From assembly GCA_024643825.1 (NCBI GenBank), contig JAHEME010000099.1, positions 1 to 8,418 of the forward strand: 8,418 nucleotides of DNA, in the 5' to 3' direction. Shown one piece after another: positions 1 through 6,510 of this stretch; the stretch's first letter is position 1; every line of letters begins with the position of its first letter. Position numbers and translations under genes: made by a program. Origin of the DNA: Chloroflexota bacterium (GTDB lineage Bacteria; Chloroflexota; Anaerolineae; Aggregatilineales; UBA3940). The notes under the pieces were generated by a model, which saw only the letters and a program-made list of their open reading frames with translations, was not told the origin of the DNA and ran no database searches.

Positions 1-160
1 CCGAACTTTGCTTTCGCAAAGCCCGCACGTTCCTGTCACGTCTGTGATTGTTAAGGTGCAGAGGGAAACAAAAACCGCCTCGTTTCTTCCCTCGGCGGCG
101 GATGGCGATGCATGAGGACAACATCAGACTTGCTGTGTTATCTTGAATGCTCCGTGTCAT
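1..160 (-). CDS. Possible partial ORF or structured leader after mutS
   Basis: On the minus strand an AGGAGG Shine-Dalgarno sequence (164-169) stands 3 bases before an ATG (158-160), and the frame stays open for 53 codons to the left edge. The peptide begins MTRSIQDN and is rich in Arg and Lys (RRRGKKRGG near residue 21); I recognise no family. Against coding: the SD spacing is short, several Arg codons are AGA or AGG, two Cys are present, and the same stretch folds into hairpins (61-67 with 87-93; 6-11 with 16-21). A good promoter lies just upstream (218-246), so the region is probably transcribed. It could be the start of a real gene, a leader with a short peptide, or a non-coding RNA; the sequence alone does not decide. 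Confidence 0.25.
   Translation of the reverse strand, partial: MTRSIQDNTASLMLSSCIAIRRRGKKRGGFCFPLHLNNHRRDRNVRALRKQSS
6..21 (-). other. Hairpin with GAAA tetraloop
   Basis: On the minus strand the 16 bases read as a perfect 6-bp stem (CTTTGC / GCAAAG) closed by GAAA, a GNRA tetraloop that is unusually stable in RNA. It lies in the transcribed region downstream of mutS. No T-run is visible after it before the window ends, so I do not call it a terminator. Confidence 0.4.
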
Positions 161-217
161 CCACCTCCTGAGTTTTTGATGTTCAACCTCCAGGAATCTA
201 TCCCTCAAGGTAAAGTC

Positions 218-246
218 AGTATAACACGCAGGTTTGAGAAAGGCAA
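218..246 (-). promoter_or_regulatory. Sigma70-type promoter downstream of mutS
   Basis: On the minus strand TTGCCT (241-246, 4 of 6 to TTGACA) is followed by exactly 17 bases and then TATACT (218-223, 5 of 6 to TATAAT). The predicted start of transcription is near base 211, about 50 bases before the AGGAGG-ATG at 158-169. It starts a new transcript beyond the mutS stop codon, so whatever follows does not depend on mutS expression. Between the mutS stop and this promoter I found no convincing terminator hairpin. Confidence 0.6.
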
Positions 247-309
247 GAAAAACGTCGCCAGTTTGTTATAGTCGTCAAGAATGCCACGTCGAAATCCAGA
301 AATCACGCA

Positions 310-2934
310 CTATTCGCCTGCTTTGGCCTTGCGCTGAAGCTCATACAGACGTGTGATCGCATCAATCGGCGACATCGCTTCGATGTTTAGGCCGCGCAAT
401 TCATCGAGCACCGGGTGCGGACCATCGGTCACGAACGAAAGCTGCCCCGCTTTTCCCGGTTTGGGTGAAGCATCAAACGCCTCCCCTGCCGCCCATACAT
501 TGTGCTGACCTTCCAACACTTCGAGGATTTCGGCGGCTCGCTGAATCACCGCCTTTGGCACACCCGCCAACTGCGCCACATGGATTCCGTAACTCTTATC
601 CGCCTTGCCCGGCCCAATCGTATGCAGAAAAGCTACCTGATCTCCCTGCTCGGCGACCTCTACATTGTAATTGGTGATGTTCGGCAGAATGTTTTCCAAC
701 TCAGTAAGTTCGTGATAATGCGTCGCAAACAGGGTCTTCCCACCCATACGGGGGTGGTTGTGAATGTACTCCAGCACGGCGCGAGCAATCGCCAATCCAT
801 CATAGGTACTCGTGCCGCGTCCGATCTCGTCGAGGATGATCAGACTTCTATGCGTACTCTGTTGCAGGATGAGCGCCGTTTCGACCATCTCCACCATGAA
901 CGTGGATTGACCCGCGTGAATCTCATCCTGTGCCCCGATGCGCGTGAAGATTCGATCCACGAGACCAATATGTGCTTCCTCTGCCGGGACAAACGCCCCA
1001 ATCTGCGCCAGCAATACGATCAACGCGACCTGACGTAGATAGGTACTCTTGCCGGACATGTTCGGCCCAGTGATGATGTGAATGCGATGATCATTGGCAA
1101 ACGTCACATCGTTGGGCACGAACCGTTCGGTGCGCAGCAACATCTCGACGACCGGATGCCGCCCTCCCCGAATCTCCAACACATCGTCATTGGTAATGCG
1201 CGGACGGACGTACCCCTGCCGCGCGGCAACATCCGCCAGTGCCGCACACACATCCAGCCGGGCAACTGTCCGGGCAGTAGCCAGGAGAGCATCTGCATGC
1301 GCCCCAATCTGATTCAGCAGTTCACGATATAACTTCACTTCGATGCCGTGAATTTCCTCCTCTGCGTTGAGAAGTTTGACCTCGATCTCCTTCATCTCAG
1401 AGGTAATGTAACGCTCGGCATTGACCAGGGTTTGCTTGCGAATGTAGTCATCAGGAACCATCTCGGAATTCGCGCGGGTGACTTCGATGTAATAGCCAAA
1501 GACCTTGTTGTAGCCAACTTTCAGGGTCTTGATCCCTGTTCGTTCGCGCTCAACTGTTTCGAGGCCATTAATGTACTTCCGAGCACTGGCACTGGCGTTG
1601 ACGATAGCGTCCAATTCTGGGGAGTAACCATCTCGAATAATACCGACATTGGCGAGCGTCGCAGGCGGATCGTCTGTTATTGCAACAGCGATTAGTTCAC
1701 TGACATCTTCGACTGGGTCCAGCCCATGTGCCAGATCGCGCAGCGCCTGGCTCTGCCCGATCAGCAGCCCGCGCAGATGAGGCACACGTTCGAGGGTTTC
1801 TCGCAGGTTGATAAGCTCACGAGGGCCAGCCGTTCCCGTAATGATACGATTCGTAAGACGTTCCAGATCTGCCATTCCGTGCAACGCCTCGATACTCTGA
1901 GCGCGCAGTGTCCCATCCACATAGAGTGCTTCTACCGCATCTAACCGCTGCTCCAAACGATCCAGATCGAGCAGTGGACGGCTAATCCACTGCCGCAGTA
2001 AACGTCCTCCCATATTGGTCGTGGTTCGATCCAGCACACCCAACAGGGAACCCCGTGATTGCCTGCCTCGGATGGTCTCTGTCAGTTCCAGATTGCGGCG
2101 GGTCGGTGCGTCGATCACCATGAAGTCATTGGTCGTATAGGTTGCCAGGGTGCGCAGTTGCGCCAGTACCCCTCGCTGCGTTTCCTGCAAATACTGGAGG
2201 ATTGCCCCCGCCGCCGAAGCCGCTAGATCGAGAGTCTCTAACCCAAACGCCGTGAGAGATGAGACTTCAAAATGATCTTGCAGCGCACGTTCGGCATTCG
2301 ATAGATCAAAACGCCAATCTGGTAGTGTTGTGATATGCAATTCTTCCGACAGGGGAAGCAGTTCCGCTTCAACAATACCCTCTGGCAGCAAACATTCTCG
2401 CGGCCCTAGCCGGGTGATCTCTTGCTGAAGTAAACCCGGCACGTCATCGCCTGTTAGCATCGTTACCGAGAATTCCCCGGTAGAGATGTCCGCATACGCA
2501 AGCCCAACTCCTACCAGCATACCCCCATCCCGCGAGAACGAGGGCGATAAGGCAACAAGATAGTTATTTCGTTTCTCTGGAAGTAAGGCAGGCTCGGTGA
2601 CTGTGCCCGGCGTGACCACCCGCACCACTTCTCGCTGCATCAACCCTTGAATCGGTTCCTCGCTGACCTGTTCACAGATCGCAACGTGATAACCCTTATC
2701 AATCAGCCGGGCGATATAGTTTTCGGCAGCATGATGCGGAACGCCAGCCATCGGCACACGCTTGTTTTTGGCGATATTGCGGCTGGTCAACACAATATCA
2801 AGTTCACGCGCGACAATTTCGGCGTCGCCATCGAACGTTTCGTAAAAGTCTCCCAACCGGAAGAATACGATTGCATTCGGGAATTGTTTTTTGACATCAA
2901 GATACTGCTGCCGCACGGGTGTAGCGTCTGACAT
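310..2934 (-). CDS. mutS: DNA mismatch repair protein MutS
   Basis: MutS clamps onto DNA, recognises base mismatches and small loops, and starts methyl-independent or MutL-dependent repair in the cytoplasm. The protein is 874 residues from the chosen ATG, close to the usual 850-880. The N-terminal mismatch-binding motif is intact (Phe30-Tyr31-Glu32 in FRLGDFYETF), the mark of a true MutS1. The C-terminal ATPase shows Walker A GPNMSGKST (623-631), Walker B with DE at 702-703 in LIILDEIGRG, and the His switch FATHYHELT (736-744). QLSF (831-834) fits a beta-clamp-binding motif, and the tail has the usual LYELQRK helix. There is no Smr domain, so it is not MutS2. The frame could open 20 codons earlier at a TTG (2992-2994), but the ATG has AGGA 6 bases upstream, aligns with the family N-terminus, and a promoter lies inside the extension. 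No mutL is seen within the 309 bases downstream. Confidence 0.98.
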   Translation of the reverse strand: MSDATPVRQQYLDVKKQFPNAIVFFRLGDFYETFDGDAEIVARELDIVLTSRNIAKNKRVPMAGVPHHAAENYIARLIDKGYHVAICEQVSEEPIQGLMQREVVRVVTPGTVTEPALLPEKRNNYLVALSPSFSRDGGMLVGVGLAYADISTGEFSVTMLTGDDVPGLLQQEITRLGPRECLLPEGIVEAELLPLSEELHITTLPDWRFDLSNAERALQDHFEVSSLTAFGLETLDLAASAAGAILQYLQETQRGVLAQLRTLATYTTNDFMVIDAPTRRNLELTETIRGRQSRGSLLGVLDRTTTNMGGRLLRQWISRPLLDLDRLEQRLDAVEALYVDGTLRAQSIEALHGMADLERLTNRIITGTAGPRELINLRETLERVPHLRGLLIGQSQALRDLAHGLDPVEDVSELIAVAITDDPPATLANVGIIRDGYSPELDAIVNASASARKYINGLETVERERTGIKTLKVGYNKVFGYYIEVTRANSEMVPDDYIRKQTLVNAERYITSEMKEIEVKLLNAEEEIHGIEVKLYRELLNQIGAHADALLATARTVARLDVCAALADVAARQGYVRPRITNDDVLEIRGGRHPVVEMLLRTERFVPNDVTFANDHRIHIITGPNMSGKSTYLRQVALIVLLAQIGAFVPAEEAHIGLVDRIFTRIGAQDEIHAGQSTFMVEMVETALILQQSTHRSLIILDEIGRGTSTYDGLAIARAVLEYIHNHPRMGGKTLFATHYHELTELENILPNITNYNVEVAEQGDQVAFLHTIGPGKADKSYGIHVAQLAGVPKAVIQRAAEILEVLEGQHNVWAAGEAFDASPKPGKAGQLSFVTDGPHPVLDELRGLNIEAMSPIDAITRLYELQRKAKAGE

Positions 2935-2940
2935 AGGATT

Positions 2941-2946
2941 TCCTGA
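2941..2946 (-). promoter_or_regulatory. Ribosome binding site fixing the mutS start
   Basis: TCAGGA on the minus strand places AGGA 6 bases before the ATG at 2932-2934. The alternative TTG start at 2992-2994 has no Shine-Dalgarno-like sequence before it, so this site decides in favour of the shorter protein. Confidence 0.7.
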
Positions 2947-2969
2947 GTGCTCTGTTAGAGGGTCTTCCG

Positions 2970-2998
2970 ATTGTATTTCACCATGCGAGAGCAAACAA
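2970..2998 (-). promoter_or_regulatory. Candidate mutS promoter
   Basis: On the minus strand TTGTTT (2993-2998) is followed by 17 bases and then TACAAT (2970-2975, 5 of 6 to consensus). The predicted transcription start is near 2963, giving a leader of about 28 bases to the ATG at 2934. The -35 is weak (3 of 6). The position just downstream of the 3055-3091 hairpin fits a separate mutS transcript. Confidence 0.5.
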
Positions 2999-3054
2999 GA
3001 ACAGATGTCTACCAGCGCAGATACTTTGAGAGGGCTTATCCGTATCTATAACAG

Positions 3055-3091
3055 AATAGGCCACAGCAGTTTCTCACCGCTGCGGCCTATT
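3055..3091 (-). terminator. Strong hairpin after the SH3b gene, probable terminator
   Basis: The minus strand forms a stem of 15 pairs: AATAGGCC / GGCCTATT is perfect, then seven more pairs including two G-U, closing a 7-base loop. It starts 15 bases after the stop codon of the SH3b gene. The 3' side runs into CTATTCTGTTAT, which is U-rich but has no clean U-run, so it may be a weak intrinsic terminator or an mRNA 3'-end stabiliser. On the plus strand it is followed by GATCAATCC, so it does not look like a terminator in that direction. Confidence 0.55.
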
Positions 3092-3115
3092 GATCAATCC
3101 GTGATCTTATTGATC
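3092..3115 (-). repeat. Small inverted repeat across the SH3b stop codon
   Basis: GATCAAT (3092-3098) and ATTGATC (3109-3115) are perfect 7-bp inverted arms around a 10-base loop. The hairpin overlaps the stop codon of the SH3b gene (3107-3109) and lies directly against the larger hairpin at 3055-3091, with which it would form a tandem pair. Confidence 0.4.
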
Positions 3116-4261
3116 CTGAACGGGGAGGTTATTCATGTCTGCGGAGGCGACCATCACCCACGCGGCGACCCAACCTTCCACGCCTTCATAATTAACCTTA
3201 ACCCAGGCGCTGTCCTCGGTACGTCCGAGCAGATTCGCATTGGTATTGGCGGGAACTTCCCCCACTGGGCCGAAGGTCAGGCTGGGGCCAGAACGAATCA
3301 CTACCGCATAAATGCTCGAACCCGTGATCTGTGTTCCCGTTGGGATTGGCGCTACATCCACTACATCAGATGCAACAGGTAGGTTTGCCGTATTATCCGA
3401 AGCGACCACCACCCATGCGGCAACCCACCCTACGGTTTCCCCATACTTCACCTGAATCCAATTGTTGACAGCGTTCCGTCCGACCGCGCTGGCCTGCGCC
3501 CCAAACGCCATAATATCCAGCACATTCGCATTGACACTCGGCGCGGTGCGGATGTTCACGCGATAGGGAGCCGTCACGAATATTCCCGTAGCTGGCCCTG
3601 CTGGCGCTGAGGGTATCGGCGTCACCGGGGTAGATACAGGTGACGCAGGTTCGTTTACGCCGGAGGAACCGCCAGAAGGCGGCGCAAAAGCGGTTGTATC
3701 TACTGGCAGACCGTTGATGTCATTGCGCATGGTCACAAGCCATGCAGCTACCCAACCTTCTTTGTTGCCATATTCCACCCGAACCCACGAACTGGTTGCG
3801 TTGCGCCCGGTAGCGGTCACCTCTGTCGCAAACGGAATCGTGCCAATGATGTCAGCCGAGTTGTTTGCATCGGTTCGCATATTGAGGTTATACGGGGAGA
3901 GCGTGGCAATCTCGTCACTGAACGCCAGCGGTACGGGCTGGAGATCGGTAGTGACATCCAGCGGAAAAGTATCATTCGAGAAGATCAACAGCCATGCGGC
4001 TGCCCATCCTCGATTGCCTTCATATTCCACCTGTACCCAGTTGTTGTCAGGAGATCGTCCAATGACCACCGCCTGTGCTCCAGTGGGCAGCACCGCAATC
4101 ACACCAGAGCTTATACCAGGGGTGGCGCGGACATTCACATCGAACAGGGTATTGGCGGTAATCACCGTAGAGGTTTGTGCCGTCGCGGTCGCCGTCAGCG
4201 TAAGCAGAAGCAGGAGAGACAGCATTCCCGGCCCCAGTTTTGTCAGGATATGCTTATTCAT
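3107..4261 (-). CDS. Secreted protein with four bacterial SH3 (SH3b) domains
   Basis: A 384-residue protein with a clear signal peptide: MNKHILTK, then a hydrophobic run (LSLLLLLTLTATATA), with likely cleavage after Ala28 (ATA|QT). The mature part is four SH3b repeats at about 33-103, 118-188, 227-297 and 312-382. Each has an N-x-R-like entry (NVR, NMR, NIR; VIR in the fourth), a W-V-x-V-x-Y strand, and GWxAAW; each ends in a Pro-containing stretch, LPV in the last three. A Pro/Ser/Gly-rich linker (189-226) separates the two pairs. SH3b domains often bind peptidoglycan or cell-surface ligands, but there is no attached hydrolase, lipobox, sortase motif or membrane anchor, so the target is unknown. 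The ATG has GGAG 8 bases upstream. Its own promoter-like -10 and the hairpin behind it suggest a single-gene transcript. Confidence 0.92.
   Translation of the reverse strand: MNKHILTKLGPGMLSLLLLLTLTATATAQTSTVITANTLFDVNVRATPGISSGVIAVLPTGAQAVVIGRSPDNNWVQVEYEGNRGWAAAWLLIFSNDTFPLDVTTDLQPVPLAFSDEIATLSPYNLNMRTDANNSADIIGTIPFATEVTATGRNATSSWVRVEYGNKEGWVAAWLVTMRNDINGLPVDTTAFAPPSGGSSGVNEPASPVSTPVTPIPSAPAGPATGIFVTAPYRVNIRTAPSVNANVLDIMAFGAQASAVGRNAVNNWIQVKYGETVGWVAAWVVVASDNTANLPVASDVVDVAPIPTGTQITGSSIYAVVIRSGPSLTFGPVGEVPANTNANLLGRTEDSAWVKVNYEGVEGWVAAWVMVASADMNNLPVQDQ
3116..4165 (-). repeat. Four-fold repeat coding for the SH3b domains
   Basis: Four copies of a 71-codon unit lie at about 3953-4165, 3698-3910, 3371-3583 and 3116-3328. 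The distance from the N-x-R (or equivalent) motif to the last Trp of GWxAAW is the same in all four (47 residues), so the units have diverged by substitution without length change. The fourth has lost the Asn (VIR in place of NxR), making it the most divergent at that motif. Confidence 0.75.
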
Positions 4262-4320
4262 AGTCGTTTCTCCAAAAAGGAATTTACGATCATGGTTGAT
4301 CTATTGAATCTGCAATCAGC

Positions 4321-4326
4321 ATTATA
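4321..4326 (-). promoter_or_regulatory. Consensus -10 element upstream of the SH3b gene
   Basis: TATAAT on the minus strand is a perfect -10 hexamer; the predicted transcription start is near 4314, about 52 bases before the ATG. No good -35 lies at 16-18 bases: TTGTCA is present upstream but 24 bases away. The promoter may therefore need an activator or another sigma factor, or the match may be chance. Confidence 0.45.
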
Positions 4327-4382
4327 AGAGATGATAGAAGAGTCGGCTACTGACAATTGCCCACACAGGGAAAAGATAGGAG

Positions 4383-4418
4383 GCTTACCAGAAGACGAGG
4401 AAGTAAGACAGGGTAAGC
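4383..4418 (-). terminator. Possible terminator hairpin after the PP2C gene
   Basis: GCTTACC (4412-4418) and GGTAAGC (4383-4389) on the minus strand form a perfect 7-bp stem starting 1 base after the PP2C stop codon. The loop is long (22 bases), and the sequence after the stem (CTCCTATCTTTTCCC) is only moderately T-rich. It is a weak candidate. Confidence 0.3.
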
Positions 4419-4419
4419 A

Positions 4420-5160
4420 TCATTCAGCACGCAGAATGGTCACAGAAACATTGTCTCTGGCCGGAGCACTCAGGGCATAGTGCATCAACTGCGCAGCCGC
4501 TTCCTGCGGGGGGTGCTCTGAGGTTACATCCGCCAGAGTGACATCGCTGAGAACGCCATGCAACCCATCCGAGCACAAGAGAATCGAATCGCCCAGTTGC
4601 AGAGTAGCCCTCTCGTTGATATCAATATTCACATGAAGCTCGGCCCCGACAGCGCGTTCTAACACATGCCTTAGTGAGTGGTCGGCAGCCTGTTCCTCCG
4701 TGAGGATTCCTTCACGCACCTGCTGCCCTACCCATGTATGATCCTGGGTGATCTGGGAGGGGGTGCGATCACGAATCAGGTAAGCACGGCTATCCCCTAC
4801 ATTGGCGATCCAGTATTGATCGCCAATCACCAGCGCCACAACAACGGTGCAGCCCATCCCCTGCATATCAGGGGAGGTGTTTCCCATTCGATGGACAAGA
4901 GTATTGGCTGCAGTGATCGCTTCCTCAAGACGGCGTGGCGCATCGTCCAGGGTAGGCAGACTGCCATCCAGTAGATGTTCTTGCATCACACGGATGGTTT
5001 GCTGGCTGGCGACTTCACCCCCTTTCGCTCCCCCCATGCCATCAGCCACAATGAGCAAAGCCATTTCCGGCTCATCGTCGGGAATCACAGCGATCAGGGA
5101 ATCCTGATTGTGACCTTTACGAGGGCCGGGGTCAGTCATGGAACCAATGCTCAACTTCAT
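4420..5160 (-). CDS. PP2C-type Ser/Thr protein phosphatase
   Basis: A soluble metal-dependent phosphatase of 246 residues, the normal length for bacterial single-domain PP2C (Stp/PrpC-like), which removes phosphate from Ser or Thr of proteins phosphorylated by Hanks-type kinases. The motifs appear in order: GPRKGHNQD with Asp20, ADGMGG with Asp40, GMGCTVVV (102-109), NVGDSRAYLIR (120-130), CSDGLHGVL with Asp198, and RDNVSVTIL with Asp236-Asn237. All metal-binding Asp positions are present, so it should be active. There is no signal peptide, membrane segment or sensor domain. The frame also opens at a GTG five codons earlier (5173-5175); neither start has a well-spaced Shine-Dalgarno, and I chose the ATG because the family fold begins there. 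No partner kinase lies in the window. A promoter at 5204-5233 makes it independent of the transporter operon. Confidence 0.95.
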   Translation of the reverse strand: MKLSIGSMTDPGPRKGHNQDSLIAVIPDDEPEMALLIVADGMGGAKGGEVASQQTIRVMQEHLLDGSLPTLDDAPRRLEEAITAANTLVHRMGNTSPDMQGMGCTVVVALVIGDQYWIANVGDSRAYLIRDRTPSQITQDHTWVGQQVREGILTEEQAADHSLRHVLERAVGAELHVNIDINERATLQLGDSILLCSDGLHGVLSDVTLADVTSEHPPQEAAAQLMHYALSAPARDNVSVTILRAE

Positions 5161-5203
5161 AGGGAGTCGCCGCACCTTTCCGGGGGAGCACTTCGGTCGG
5201 CGT

Positions 5204-5233
5204 ATTGTACGATCATTCAGACATCAACGCCAA
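5204..5233 (-). promoter_or_regulatory. Candidate promoter for the PP2C gene
   Basis: On the minus strand TTGGCG (5228-5233, 4 of 6) is followed by 18 bases and TACAAT (5204-5209, 5 of 6). The predicted start near 5197 leaves a leader of about 36 bases to the ATG at 5160. Confidence 0.5.
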
Positions 5234-5245
5234 AGATTATCGAGT

Positions 5246-5260
5246 TCTGCGATCCGCAGA
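5246..5260 (-). other. Short perfect hairpin between the ATPase and PP2C genes
   Basis: TCTGCG / CGCAGA form a perfect 6-bp stem around a 3-base loop, about 50 bases after the ATPase stop codon and just before the PP2C promoter. There is no T-run after it. It may help end the transporter transcript or serve as a protein site; the evidence is slim. Confidence 0.25.
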
Positions 5261-5308
5261 CCAGTGAGCCATCTCATATAACTGCCAGAAGATGCTGGTA
5301 TCTGTTTT

Positions 5309-6451
<1,143 letters not shown>

Positions 6452-6469
6452 AGATTCCTCTGGTCAACT

Positions 6470-6510
6470 GCGCAGCAAACACCACGCAGGAATAGATACA
6501 AATGCTGCGC
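6470..6510 (-). repeat. Perfect inverted repeat in the permease-ATPase gap
   Basis: GCGCAGCA (6503-6510) and TGCTGCGC (6470-6477) on the minus strand are perfect 8-bp arms around a 25-base loop. The first arm starts right after the permease stop codon, and the second ends 18 bases before the ATPase ATG. No T-run follows, so a terminator is unlikely; an mRNA processing or stabilising stem between two co-transcribed genes is more plausible. Confidence 0.55.

Noticed and set aside
157..186. Nine-codon leader peptide starting at TTG after GGAGG, with its stop overlapping the ATG at 158-160
   Set aside because: The TTG directly abuts the GGAGG with no spacing, so ribosomes are unlikely to start there; the ATGA overlap alone is weak evidence.
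502..1038. Plus-strand open frame of 178 codons
   Set aside because: It lies wholly inside mutS on the opposite strand, encodes no recognisable domain, and is explained by codon bias of the real gene.
1104..1307. Minus-strand 67-codon frame within mutS
   Set aside because: It is an alternative frame of the same strand inside an intact mutS, with no frameshift in the real gene to make it relevant.
2891..3382. Plus-strand open frame of 163 codons crossing the mutS-SH3b junction
   Set aside because: It covers the 5' end of mutS, the terminator-like hairpin and the last SH3b repeat in antisense, and the peptide has no domain features or Shine-Dalgarno.
3116..4165. CRISPR-like or tandem DNA repeat array
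   Set aside because: The similarity is at the protein level in 71-codon units with diverged DNA and variable linkers, which is domain duplication, not an array of short identical repeats.
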